Source: Parvularcula mediterranea
Lineage (GTDB): Bacteria; Pseudomonadota; Alphaproteobacteria; Caulobacterales; Parvularculaceae
NCBI RefSeq assembly: GCF_013085255.1
Contig: NZ_JABFCX010000002.1
Location: forward strand, 796,501 to 860,500
DNA length: 64,000 nt
Direction: 5' to 3'
Shown here: in pieces, positions 8,900 to 17,234 of the stretch
How the letters are laid out: each line of letters begins with the position of its first letter
Position numbering within the stretch: position 1 is the stretch's first letter
The notes under the pieces: model-generated
Databases searched by the model: none
Seen by the model: only the letters and a program-made list of their open reading frames with translations
What the model was told of the DNA's origin: nothing
Program-made: the position numbers and the translations under genes

Positions 8900-10708
8900 T
8901 CAGGTTTTCCGCCGGCGCCAGCCGAAGATTGCGAGGCCAGCGGCCATCAGCGGCAGCGCGCCGGGCAGCGGGATCGCTTCTGCCGTCAGGAAGACGCTCT
9001 CACCATCGAGGAGCGTGCCGAACAGCTGGCCGAAATCGCCGCCTCGGAAGGCAAAGCCTGTCAGGCTCTCAGGGACGAGCGTGATGAAGAGGGCGAGGTT
9101 CGCAAGCTCTCCCGCCCCCAGCCCTGAAAAGAAGACATCCGAGCCTGCCCCGGGACCGAAGCCGAAATCGATATCGCTGACGCTCTGCCCGGACACGTTG
9201 GAGATCACGATGAGATCGAAGCCGGTGAAGTCAGAGCCGAAGAAGGAACTCGTGTCATCGAACCGGGTCATGCCGATAAAGTCGCCTGAAGGAAGGCCTA
9301 CGAGCGATGCGAGGAAATTCGGGTCGGTCGCATCAAAGCCGGTGAACTCCCCAAAGGTTTCCGCCCGCCCGTCGAGGTCGGGGAGGAACGGCGTTTCCTG
9401 GGTTGTCGCTGTGAACGGGTTGGTATTGCGAGGACCATCCGTGCTGACCACCCGCTGCGCCGAAGCGCTGGCGCTGCCCGTCTTTTCGTTGGCGATCTCC
9501 ACGAAGCGGCCAACTCCGCCCGGATTGTTCGAGGGGCTTGTTCCCCCTTCGGCCGAGACGCGGGCGCCGGGACCATAATCGATGATGGTTCCCTCTAGAA
9601 TCACGGTGCCGCCAGCCCCGTTGCCGCCGACACCACCTCGACCGCCGGTGCCGCCATTGCCGCCCCTCCCGCCATTACCGCCTCGACCGCCCTCGCCGAG
9701 GATACCGCCGTCATCGCCGCTTGATCCGTTTCTCCCAAGACTACCGGGGTCGCCGAACTCTCCCGAGGATCCGGGGGCACCGCCCTGGCCATTCGCATCG
9801 AGGTTGGTGCCCATGACGGTCAGCCTGCCATTCGCGGTGATCTTGAGTGCTCCGCCGCCAGCGCCGCCAGCGCCCCCGGCTCCGCCCTGTCCGCCCGTGC
9901 CGCCTTGGCCGCCGTCTCCGCCGCGACCGCCGTCGAACCCGACGGAGTTGGCTTCTCCGCCGCCTCCGCCGCCTCCACCACCGCCGCCGCCGCCGCCGCC
10001 GCCGCCTCCTCCAGCGCCGCCGCCACCACCGCCGACGAGGTTCGTACCCGTGCCGCCGTTAGAGCCTGACGCGCCTCTGCTCCCGACCGAGAAGGGTGAG
10101 CGGCCAGCATTGGCGCCACCGCCATTGCTTCCATCGTCTGCCGTGTTGCCCGAGCCGCCAGAACCGCCGCTGCCGCCTTGCGTGCCGCCGGCCCCTCCGC
10201 CGCCGGAGCCGCCGGAGCCCCCATTGTTTCCGTTAGCCCCATCCGTGCCGAAGCCACCCCGGGCCCCTGCGGAGGCAAAGCTGCTCGTCCCGCCGATGGA
10301 GCCTGATGTGCCGTTTTGAAAAGCGAGCGTGCCGCCGGAGCCGCCTCTACCGCCGCCTCCCCCCGCCGAGCCGAGGCCCCCTTGGCCGGCCACGCCACCT
10401 CTGCCGCCGCCCGCATCGATGTTGGCGGTGACACCGCTGACGCTGACATCGCCGAGCGATCTGATCTCGACGGCGCGGTTGCCGACGGTGGTGAGGTCGA
10501 TGTTCGAAAGATCGAGGTCGCCTTCGTAGATCAGGACGATGGTGTCGCCCTCGAGCCGGACCGCAGTTGGCGTCTCGAGGCCGGTGGCAGGACCGCTGGT
10601 GAGCTGGACAGTGCCCGAATTGGAATTGATCGTGACTGACGATTGGCCGAACGCAGCCGTCGGTAACAGGAGCGCGGCAGCGCCAAGCAAAGCAATTCTA
10701 AACTTCAT
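8900..10708 (-). CDS. Glycine-rich VPLPA-CTERM sorted surface protein
   Basis: Secreted or surface-anchored protein of 602 residues. A signal peptide (residues 1-22) is followed by a short beta-rich segment. Residues about 100-375 form a long low-complexity domain dominated by GGxGGxGG and by Asn/Ser, including an almost pure glycine run near residues 225-250. Residues about 400-570 form a more ordered domain. The last 26 residues carry PLPGALPL, a hydrophobic helix and the basic tail GWRRRKT, the VPLPA-CTERM variant of the PEP-CTERM sorting signal. By family knowledge such proteins are processed by an exosortase. None is encoded in this window. The translation start is set by a GAGAGGG SD 8 nt upstream. 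Function is unknown; a matrix or adhesin role is inference. Confidence 0.85.
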   Translation of the reverse strand: MKFRIALLGAAALLLPTAAFGQSSVTINSNSGTVQLTSGPATGLETPTAVRLEGDTIVLIYEGDLDLSNIDLTTVGNRAVEIRSLGDVSVSGVTANIDAGGGRGGVAGQGGLGSAGGGGGRGGSGGTLAFQNGTSGSIGGTSSFASAGARGGFGTDGANGNNGGSGGSGGGGAGGTQGGSGGSGGSGNTADDGSNGGGANAGRSPFSVGSRGASGSNGGTGTNLVGGGGGGAGGGGGGGGGGGGGGGGGGGEANSVGFDGGRGGDGGQGGTGGQGGAGGAGGAGGGALKITANGRLTVMGTNLDANGQGGAPGSSGEFGDPGSLGRNGSSGDDGGILGEGGRGGNGGRGGNGGTGGRGGVGGNGAGGTVILEGTIIDYGPGARVSAEGGTSPSNNPGGVGRFVEIANEKTGSASASAQRVVSTDGPRNTNPFTATTQETPFLPDLDGRAETFGEFTGFDATDPNFLASLVGLPSGDFIGMTRFDDTSSFFGSDFTGFDLIVISNVSGQSVSDIDFGFGPGAGSDVFFSGLGAGELANLALFITLVPESLTGFAFRGGDFGQLFGTLLDGESVFLTAEAIPLPGALPLMAAGLAIFGWRRRKT

Positions 10709-10716
10709 CGAAACAT

Positions 10717-10741
10717 CCCTCTCAATTTCGTGAGGAGAGGG
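10717..10741 (-). promoter_or_regulatory. 5' UTR hairpin that buries the SD of the VPLPA-CTERM gene
   Basis: In the minus-strand mRNA, CCCTCTC (10741-10735) pairs perfectly with GAGAGGG (10723-10717), the ribosome binding site 8 nt before the ATG. The loop is 11 nt. Translation could be controlled by melting of this stem or by a factor that opens it. Confidence 0.4.
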
Positions 10742-10878
10742 CTGCCGTTAACCTAAGTCAACGGCGTTCGGCAGCTCGGTGTTGCTGGCAAGGCTGGCGG
10801 TGCGCGCCTTGCTCCTCGCAATCGAATGATGCGCTTAGCGGATTGACCGGTTGAGGAGTGCCCCGCTACTCCCGGCCT

Positions 10879-11412
10879 ATGACAGAACGCCCCAGCTCGT
10901 ACTCTTACGAAGAACTTCTCGAATGTGGCCGCAATGGCCTTCGCGGCCCCGGCACGGCGCAGCTTCCTGTGCCGCCGATGCTCATGGCAGACCGGGTCAC
11001 CCACATCTCCGATGAGGGCGGCAATTACGGCAAGGGCCAGGTGGTTGCTGAGCTCGATATTAAGCCGGACCTTTGGTTCTTCGAATGCCACTTCCCTGGC
11101 GACCCCGTGATGCCCGGGTGCCTTGGCCTTGATGCCCTGTGGCAGCTGACAGGGTTCTTCCTGACCTGGGGCGGCAGCCCGGGCCACGGCCGTGCGCTTG
11201 GCGCAGGCCAGGTGAAGTTCTCCGGCCAGGTACGCCCTGAGAACAAGCTTGTGCGCTACGAAATCGACATCCGCCGGGCGATGCGCGGCAAATTGGTGCT
11301 TGCCATCGCAGACGGCACCATGTTCGTGGACGGCCATAAGATCTACGAAGCCAAGGACTTGCGCGTCGGGCTCTTCAGCCAGGAACAGCTTTCGGGCTCG
11401 GTCCTCGGCTAG
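10879..11412 (+). CDS. fabA: 3-hydroxydecanoyl-ACP dehydratase/isomerase
   Basis: Dehydrates 3-hydroxydecanoyl-ACP and isomerises trans-2 to cis-3-decenoyl-ACP, the branch point of anaerobic unsaturated fatty acid synthesis. The hot-dog fold has the active site [16 protein letters not shown], giving catalytic His71 and Asp85 (177-residue numbering), in line with E. coli FabA. The ATG at 10879 is preferred because it aligns with family N-termini. A GTG 21 nt upstream would add seven residues. It is followed by fabB, as in many proteobacteria. Confidence 0.96.
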   Translation: MTERPSSYSYEELLECGRNGLRGPGTAQLPVPPMLMADRVTHISDEGGNYGKGQVVAELDIKPDLWFFECHFPGDPVMPGCLGLDALWQLTGFFLTWGGSPGHGRALGAGQVKFSGQVRPENKLVRYEIDIRRAMRGKLVLAIADGTMFVDGHKIYEAKDLRVGLFSQEQLSGSVLG

Positions 11413-11483
11413 CGTCCGGACAGTTTCGGCAGACAGTTCCAATTGCGGTGGCCCTGCCATCGCCCCATTCTTGAACGATAAGA

Positions 11484-11501
11484 GGCCCGGGCAAACGGGC
11501 C
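11484..11501 (+). other. Hairpin between fabA and fabB
   Basis: GGCCCG and CGGGCC form a 6-bp stem with a 6-nt loop in the fabA-fabB gap, with no T-tract. It may be an RNA-processing or stability element that tunes the ratio of the two enzymes; weakly supported. Confidence 0.3.
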
Positions 11502-11528
11502 CTGACCCCCGTATGTGAGGAGAACCCT

Positions 11529-12749
11529 ATGCGCCGCGTTGTGATCACTGGGATGGGCATCGTCTCATCGATTGGCAGCACTCTCGATGAAGTGACAAAG
11601 AGCCTCCGCGAGGGAATCTCGGGCATCAGCTTCTCCGACGAAATGGCCGAGCGCGGGTTCAAGTCGCAAGTCTGGGGCAAGCCGAACTGCGATGTGACCG
11701 AAGTGCTCGACAAGAAGACCCGGCGCTTCATGGGTGAAGGCGCGGCGTGGAACTACATCGCCATGCGCGACGCCATCGCCGACGCTGGCCTCGAAGAGCA
11801 CGAGATCTCCCACGAGATGACCGGCATTGTAATGGGCTCGGGCGGCCCCTCCACTGAGACGATCGTCATGGCCGCTGACAAGACCCGCGAGACGGGCAGC
11901 CCGCGCCGGATCGGGCCGACATCGGTGCCGAAAGCGATGAGCTCGACCAACTCGGCGTGTCTTGCGGTGCCCTACAAGATCAAGGGCCTCAACTATTCGA
12001 TCAGCTCGGCCTGCGCGACGTCGGTCCACTGCATTGGCCACGCCTATGAGCAGGTCGCGATGGGCAAGCAGGACGTGATCTTTGCCGGTGGCGGCGAGGA
12101 CCTCGACTGGACCCTCTGCAACATGTTCGATGCCATGGGCGCGATGTCCTCGGACTATAACGACACGCCTTCGGTGGCTTCTCGTGCGTATGACGCAGCC
12201 CGCGACGGCTTCGTCATCGCAGGCGGGGCGGCGACGGTCGTCGTTGAGTCCCTCGAACGTGCGCTTGCACGCGGCGCGAAGATCTGGGGCGAGATCGTCG
12301 GCTATATGGCGAACTCGGACGGTTATGACATGGTCGCCCCCTCAGGCGAAGGCGCTGTGCGTTGCATGAAGAAGGCCCTCGATGGCGTCAGCCAGAAGGT
12401 CGGCTACATCAACACTCACGGCACTTCGACGCCGATCGGTGACACCCGCGAAGCCGGCGCGATCAAGGAAGTCTTCGGCGAGGACTGCCCGCCCTTTGCT
12501 TCGACTAAGTCGCTGACGGGTCACTCCCTCGGCGCAGTTGGTGCGCAGGAATTGGTTTTCTCGCTCCTTCAGATGAAGGAGCGCTTCCTTGCAGCCTCGG
12601 CCAACATCTCCGAGCTCGGCGAAGAGTTCAAAGGCCTTCCTGTCCTCCGTGGGCTGAAGGAAGGCGTCGACCTTGAAGCGATCCTGACCAACAGCTTCGG
12701 CTTTGGCGGCACGAATGCCAGCCTGGTCGCTGCGAAGTACGAGGGCTAA
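11529..12749 (+). CDS. fabB: Beta-ketoacyl-ACP synthase I
   Basis: Condensing enzyme that elongates acyl-ACP with malonyl-ACP, including the cis-3-decenoyl-ACP made by FabA. The thiolase-fold catalytic set is complete: nucleophile Cys162 in SACATS, His297 in NTHGTS, Lys327, and His332 in TGHSLGAVG. It has 406 residues, the usual length. A GTGAGGAG SD precedes the ATG. The gene lies 116 nt after fabA and is followed by its own terminator-like hairpin, so the fab unit ends here and does not run on to fabI. Confidence 0.97.
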   Translation: MRRVVITGMGIVSSIGSTLDEVTKSLREGISGISFSDEMAERGFKSQVWGKPNCDVTEVLDKKTRRFMGEGAAWNYIAMRDAIADAGLEEHEISHEMTGIVMGSGGPSTETIVMAADKTRETGSPRRIGPTSVPKAMSSTNSACLAVPYKIKGLNYSISSACATSVHCIGHAYEQVAMGKQDVIFAGGGEDLDWTLCNMFDAMGAMSSDYNDTPSVASRAYDAARDGFVIAGGAATVVVESLERALARGAKIWGEIVGYMANSDGYDMVAPSGEGAVRCMKKALDGVSQKVGYINTHGTSTPIGDTREAGAIKEVFGEDCPPFASTKSLTGHSLGAVGAQELVFSLLQMKERFLAASANISELGEEFKGLPVLRGLKEGVDLEAILTNSFGFGGTNASLVAAKYEG

Positions 12750-12780
12750 CGGACTCTAGACGTCCGTAGGCGAATTTTTG

Positions 12781-12820
12781 GGGCGGGCGCAGCAGATGAT
12801 GTTGCGCCCGCCTCTTTCTT
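12781..12820 (+). terminator. Terminator after fabB
   Basis: A 10-bp stem (GGCGGGCGCA, 12782-12791, with TGCGCCCGCC, 12803-12812) is followed by TCTTTCTT. An A/T run precedes the stem. The SD of the next gene follows at once. Confidence 0.7.
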
Positions 12821-12833
12821 GGAGGAACCAGCG

Positions 12834-13691
12834 ATGAGCAAGGCTATCACCTTCCGGGCGCGGGACGGCTCCTCCCTCGAGGGCCAGCTCTTCCTGCCTG
12901 AAGCGGACCCGAAAGCGGCCGTGCTCGTGACTGCCGGTACTGGTTACAAGGCAAGGTATTATCATCCGTTTGCTGAGGCTCTCCGCGCGGCGGGGTTAGC
13001 GGTTTTGACCTATGACTGCCGGGGCATAGGGCGAAGCGCTCCTGACGACCTCAAATCGCTCCACATGCGCTACATAGACTGGGGGCGCTATGACATGCCC
13101 GCGGCTCTTGATGCGCTGGAGGAGAGCTGCCCTGGCGTCCCGCTCCTCCATGTTGGCCATTCCGTAGGCGGACACTTTGTCGGCTTCTGGGACAATCACG
13201 ACAAGGTCGCGGCACACCTCTTCATCTGCGTGGGGTCAGGCGAGATCCTCGCGCGGCCCTGGTGGAAGAACCCGCTGGAGCTTTTGTTCTGGAACGTCAT
13301 TGGCCCCGCGTCGATCGCGCGGCATGGTTATGTTCGGCAGGGAAAACTCTGGACCGGGGCGTCACTGCCAAAGGGCGTGTTTCAGGATTGGAAGCGCTGG
13401 TGCCACACCAAGGGCTATTACGCCGAGGAGCTGCGCGGACCGCTGAGGCCGCATTTCTTCGATGGCGTCACCGCGCCGATCACCAGCATGATCTATACGG
13501 ACGACATCGTCGCAACCCCGTCATCAGGGAAGTACATGCTCGGCTTCTATCCGAAGGCTGAGCATGACCTCCTCGTGCGCGCGCCGTCCGATTACGGCCT
13601 CAAGGCCATCGGCCATGGCGGCCCGTTCTCCGACAAGCTCGCGCCTGCACGGGCGGAGCTTGTCGACTGGTGCGTCGCCAAGGCTGCTTAG
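12834..13691 (+). CDS. Alpha/beta hydrolase (COG4757-like)
   Basis: Predicted serine hydrolase of 285 residues with the nucleophile elbow GHSVGG (Ser110). The oxyanion region TAGTGYKARYY lies near residues 34-44 and DCRGIGRS near residues 61-68. A histidine in the C-terminal IGHGGPFS or AEHDLL segment probably completes the triad. The pattern fits the uncharacterised COG4757 hydrolases; the substrate is unknown. The start ATG at 12834 has a GGAGG SD 8 nt upstream; a TTG 15 nt earlier would put that SD inside the gene. It shares four bases (TTAG) with the convergent App1-domain gene. Confidence 0.82.
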   Translation: MSKAITFRARDGSSLEGQLFLPEADPKAAVLVTAGTGYKARYYHPFAEALRAAGLAVLTYDCRGIGRSAPDDLKSLHMRYIDWGRYDMPAALDALEESCPGVPLLHVGHSVGGHFVGFWDNHDKVAAHLFICVGSGEILARPWWKNPLELLFWNVIGPASIARHGYVRQGKLWTGASLPKGVFQDWKRWCHTKGYYAEELRGPLRPHFFDGVTAPITSMIYTDDIVATPSSGKYMLGFYPKAEHDLLVRAPSDYGLKAIGHGGPFSDKLAPARAELVDWCVAKAA

Positions 13692-14743
13692 GCGCCGAAG
13701 CCCAGCTCTTCGGCGAAGGGGACGGCCTGCTCGAAGCTGGTGCCGACAAAGACCCTCACGGCGCGGTCTTCCATCGCGGCGAGCTTGGCCTTCTTTTCGC
13801 CGTGACGATGGTTGCCCTCGACATCGCGGATGAAGACTCCGGCAATCCGTTCAGGGAACATCTCCGCCGCCTTGGCATAGACGTCGATGTCCTTCTGCCC
13901 GTCATCACCGACGAGGAGGAACCTCCGGCGCGGATAGAGCGAAAGCAGATGCTTCACCGCCTCGGACTTATGGTCCGTATGCGCCCCGGTGATGAACTTC
14001 ACATCGTCAATGCCGTAGTCGCGGAGGAACTTCGGCCCTTTGGGAAGGCCATTCGCCTCCATGAAGCGGGTCAGGTAGCCGTAGAGGTTCCACGGGCTCG
14101 ACGAGACGTAAAAGACGGGGACGTCGCCACCGCCCGTCAGGGTGCTGAAGAGCTCCTGCGCTCCCGGTACGACCTCGCGCTCCTCAGGCGTTTCGATCAG
14201 GAGGCGCTTCCAGTTGTTGAGGAGCCGGGTCGCTCCTGTCTCCAGCAACGTATCGTCAATGTCGGTAATGACAGCGAGCCCTTCGTCCGCAGACGGCGCG
14301 AGGATCTCCGCCTCCACTGGATCAAGGTCCAATGCGGAGAGCGAGACGCGCGCGGTCTCCCAGCTCAAACGCTCAGGAAGCGGGCGGGTGTCATCGAGGA
14401 GGAGCGAGAAGTAGCCCTCATCATCGGTGATCACCTCATGGGTCTCACCAGCGAGCTCGATCTCCAGCGGGACGCCGGGCAGCTCGTCGCTCTCATAGAG
14501 GCGCAGCATGTTGCGGAGCTTGGCGAAATTGCTGTCACCGATCGAGAAGCGGTGGGGCCAGCTCTCCACCACCCGGCCCCGCAGGACGAGGCGCTCGCCT
14601 GAGCGGTAGCCGCGGTAGGGCAAGATCACCGTCTGTGCATCCTCGCCCTTGTGGAGGACGTCGTAGCGGAAGCGGTCAAGGCCGCTTTCGGCGGCGTTCA
14701 GGCCTTTGTGAGCGATCTTCTTGAGCGTCGAGCGGGCAGACAT
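13688..14743 (-). CDS. App1-type phosphatidate phosphatase domain protein
   Basis: Predicted HAD-like phosphatase of 351 residues. The N-terminal region (about 30-130) is beta-rich. The catalytic domain starts at the DIDDT motif (residues 161-165), which carries the nucleophile Asp and acid/base Asp. Further HAD motifs follow in VFYVSSSPWNLY and in LLVGDDGQKD, the latter carrying the metal-binding aspartates. This is the DUF2183/APP1 catalytic domain known from yeast phosphatidate phosphatase App1. Bacterial substrates are not settled. Confidence 0.85.
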   Translation of the reverse strand: MSARSTLKKIAHKGLNAAESGLDRFRYDVLHKGEDAQTVILPYRGYRSGERLVLRGRVVESWPHRFSIGDSNFAKLRNMLRLYESDELPGVPLEIELAGETHEVITDDEGYFSLLLDDTRPLPERLSWETARVSLSALDLDPVEAEILAPSADEGLAVITDIDDTLLETGATRLLNNWKRLLIETPEEREVVPGAQELFSTLTGGGDVPVFYVSSSPWNLYGYLTRFMEANGLPKGPKFLRDYGIDDVKFITGAHTDHKSEAVKHLLSLYPRRRFLLVGDDGQKDIDVYAKAAEMFPERIAGVFIRDVEGNHRHGEKKAKLAAMEDRAVRVFVGTSFEQAVPFAEELGFGA

Positions 14744-14961
14744 GAAACCTCCTCAGGGATTGGTTCTCTCTGAACCAACACGGTCGGCCCGGTGCCAATT
14801 CGCCGGGGCGAGGGGCCGAGGCGAAAGATGGCTCGAATGTGAAGTTCCCTACTCGGGTACCATTAGGGTTAAGGGGCCCACGGAGTTTTTCTCCGGCAGC
14901 TTCGGCAAGGCTTCAGGAACCCCCGGTAGCGTGCCGGTTCTGATCTCTTGAGGGTTCCGCC

Positions 14962-15861
14962 ATGCTCGTCTCCATCCGCAACGCTGCCGGTATCGGTGCC
15001 ATGATGATTGGCCTCACGGGCTGCTACGAAGATCTCTTCGAGTTCGATGGCCTCTCCGATGAAGGCACCCCCGGCGGCGAGGTGGTGCCGGGGGTTTCAG
15101 CGACGATTGACGGTGTGGTGGTCAAAGGCTTTGCCTATTGCGATGTCATCGCCCGTGATCCTCAGGGTACGGCGCTGTCAGACACCTCGTTCAAGCCTGC
15201 GGGCATTGTGGTGGGGCAGGACAATGCTTTTAACGAAGTCATTCCCCAGCCGACCGCGGCGGACGTGGCCTTCACCCTCACCATTGAGGACTATGTGGGC
15301 CCGGTGATCGTCGAGGCGACGGACTGCACTTATGAGGACGAGACGACGTCGTTCGCGGCCGAGATCCCGATGCTCCGTGCTGTGATCAATATTCCGGAGG
15401 CGGGCGGCAATCTCGACCTTTCCGTCACGCCGCTCACCGAAGCGGCCTACCACATCGCCGTGGCGCGCGCTGACGGCGTGGTTCAGGGCATGACATCAGG
15501 CGGCGTCGATGCTGCCTACCGGCTCGTGACCAATGCCTTCGCAGCGGGCGATGCGTTCGATCCGATGACGACGGTCCCTGCGGTGGCCAGCCTCGATACA
15601 TCGGCCGGCGCGACCGAAGGCGAGATCTTCTATGGCCTCGTCCTCGCAGCGTTCTCAGGCGCGGCGGACAGGCGGGACGAGCTCTTCACCGGGCTTGCCG
15701 ATGACCTGACGTCCGAGGGACTGAGGAACTACTACGAGATCCTCCAGGGCGGCGCGGCGACCTTTGACGCTTCCCAGCGCAACCGCACGGGCCGGGCGGC
15801 TTCGGAAGTCATCGGCGAGGTCGTGGAAGCGGCCCTTGGCCCTGTCCCTTCGGCGCCCTGA
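14962..15861 (+). CDS. Putative secreted lipoprotein
   Basis: 299 residues. The N-terminal hydrophobic stretch ends in the lipobox LTGC at about residues 18-21, so the mature protein would start at Cys21 and be lipid-anchored. It is acidic and contains paired cysteines (residues about 59 and 121) that could form a disulfide. No domain is recognised. A GAGGG SD precedes the ATG. It sits 68 nt upstream of fabI on the same strand and may be co-transcribed, though nothing suggests a shared role. Confidence 0.7.
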   Translation: MLVSIRNAAGIGAMMIGLTGCYEDLFEFDGLSDEGTPGGEVVPGVSATIDGVVVKGFAYCDVIARDPQGTALSDTSFKPAGIVVGQDNAFNEVIPQPTAADVAFTLTIEDYVGPVIVEATDCTYEDETTSFAAEIPMLRAVINIPEAGGNLDLSVTPLTEAAYHIAVARADGVVQGMTSGGVDAAYRLVTNAFAAGDAFDPMTTVPAVASLDTSAGATEGEIFYGLVLAAFSGAADRRDELFTGLADDLTSEGLRNYYEILQGGAATFDASQRNRTGRAASEVIGEVVEAALGPVPSAP

Positions 15862-15929
15862 TCCTCTGACCTTGGCGAAACCTCCGGTGGGCGCTATCGC
15901 ACGGGGCGAAGCATCACTGGAGAGACGCC

Positions 15930-16745
15930 ATGAGCGACGAGACCCACTTCCCCGAAGGCACCCTGATGAAGGGCCGCAAGGTCGTCGTTATGGGGGTCGC
16001 CAACAAGAACTCCATCGCATGGGCTATTGCCCAGCAGCTCGCGGCACAAGGCGCGGAGTTGGCTTTCACGTACATCGAAGCGATGGAAAAGCGGGTGCGC
16101 CCGCTGGCCGATGAGCTCGGCGTTAAGCTGATGATCCACGCTGACGTCACCTCGGACGAGTCGATGGAAGCGGCCTTTGGCACGATCAAGGACGAGTGGG
16201 GCGAACTCCACGGCCTCGTCCACGCGATCGCTTTCTCGGACAAGGACGAGCTCAAGGGCTCCTTCGTTGAGAACACGAGCCGCGAGAACTTCGCGCGGTC
16301 GATGGATATCTCCGCGTTCAGCTTCGTTGATGCGGCCCGCCGTGCTGCGCCGATGATGGCGCCGGGCGGCTCGATGGTCACCCTCACCTATTTGGGCTCC
16401 GAACGCGTGATCCCGAGCTACAATGTCATGGGCGTCGCCAAGGCCGCGCTTGAAGCCTCCACCCGCTACATCGCCCGGGACTTGGGGCCAAAGGGCATCC
16501 GCGTGAACGCGATTTCGGCGGGCGCGATCAAGACCCTGTCGCTTGGCGGCATCACCGGCGGTCGGTCGCTTCTCTCCGAAGGCCGCAAATGGGCCCCCCT
16601 GCGCGAGGACACCGATCCGGCAGGCGTCGCAGGCTGCGCGCTCTACCTTTTGTCCGACCTCGGAAAGTCGATCACCGGCGAGAACCTGCACGTCGACGCA
16701 GGCTTCCACATTGTAGGCTTCCCGGATGTCGAGGACGAGGGCTGA
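15930..16745 (+). CDS. fabI: Enoyl-ACP reductase (NADH type)
   Basis: Reduces the trans-2 double bond of enoyl-ACP in the last step of each fatty acid elongation round. It is a 271-residue SDR-fold protein with FabI signatures: MGVANKNSIAWAIA at the cofactor-binding site, and Tyr154, Tyr164 and Lys171 in YLGSERVIPSYNVMGVAK. The terminal HVDAGFHIVG is also typical. GGAGAG precedes the ATG. In related genomes a FabI gene often follows fabA-fabB directly. Here three unrelated genes intervene. Confidence 0.95.
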   Translation: MSDETHFPEGTLMKGRKVVVMGVANKNSIAWAIAQQLAAQGAELAFTYIEAMEKRVRPLADELGVKLMIHADVTSDESMEAAFGTIKDEWGELHGLVHAIAFSDKDELKGSFVENTSRENFARSMDISAFSFVDAARRAAPMMAPGGSMVTLTYLGSERVIPSYNVMGVAKAALEASTRYIARDLGPKGIRVNAISAGAIKTLSLGGITGGRSLLSEGRKWAPLREDTDPAGVAGCALYLLSDLGKSITGENLHVDAGFHIVGFPDVEDEG

Positions 16746-16753
16746 GCCTCGTC

Positions 16754-16784
16754 CGTCATCCCGGGCTTGATCCGGGATCCATCG
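16754..16784. repeat. Intergenic palindromic repeat
   Basis: Contains ATCCCGGGCTTGATCCGGGAT, an imperfect inverted repeat of the GTCATCCCGG...CCGGGATCCA type widely scattered between alphaproteobacterial genes. It shares the 12-mer TCCGGGATCCAT with the element at 19250-19340. Confidence 0.6.
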
Positions 16785-16794
16785 AAAGAAGATG

Positions 16795-16819
16795 AGGGCC
16801 CTGCGGGGCCCTTTTTCTT
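16795..16819 (+). terminator. Terminator after fabI
   Basis: AGGGCCC and GGGCCCT form a 7-bp stem with a TGCG tetraloop, followed by TTTTCTT. It overlaps the end of the convergent DUF4149-like gene by 2 nt. Confidence 0.85.
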
Positions 16820-17234
16820 ACCCCGCAATCCGCGCCAGCACGCCGCCTGCGATCAGGAACTGTGCCGTGGTCACGGCTAGGATGAAGCGGCGTCCACGGA
16901 TGAACTTCTGACCTGAGGCCGTATCGCCATCCATCTGCATGTCGCGCCAGCCGAGGACCTGCGGGAGGGCGACCTGGCGCAGGATGATCGAGGTGAGCGA
17001 GATCGCTGCGAGGCCCGTGGCCTGAAGCGGCTGCTCCCAGCTCGAAAACGCGCCGAGTCCTGCCGTGATGATGATGAACAGGAAGTAGCGCGGGATCAGC
17101 TTACGGAGGAAATCCGAAGCGCTGTCGCCATCGAGAACTTTGAACGTGGTTGGCCCGATGACGGTGGCAAAGAACAGGATCGCGCCGAACACGGACCCTG
17201 TAAACAAGGCACGGAAGATTTCTTGACTGAGCAT
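16818..17234 (-). CDS. DUF4149-like four-helix membrane protein
   Basis: 138 residues with four predicted membrane helices (about 8-28, 48-65, 72-90 and 118-136). The N-terminal LFTGSVFGAILFFATVIGPTTF and the following FLRKLIPRYF resemble the DUF4149/TMEM205-like family, whose function is unknown. Its ATG shares one base with the stop of the upstream SDR gene (TAATG), so translation is probably coupled. Confidence 0.65.
   Translation of the reverse strand: MLSQEIFRALFTGSVFGAILFFATVIGPTTFKVLDGDSASDFLRKLIPRYFLFIIITAGLGAFSSWEQPLQATGLAAISLTSIILRQVALPQVLGWRDMQMDGDTASGQKFIRGRRFILAVTTAQFLIAGGVLARIAG

Noticed and set aside
9582-10319. A proline-rich plus-strand ORF of 245 codons
   Set aside because: It is the complement of the glycine codons of the VPLPA-CTERM gene (GGN read as NCC), so the proline richness is an artefact.
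9840-10340. Trinucleotide repeat or microsatellite array
   Set aside because: The run of CCN/GGN triplets is part of a continuous open frame encoding polyglycine, and non-glycine codons interrupt it.
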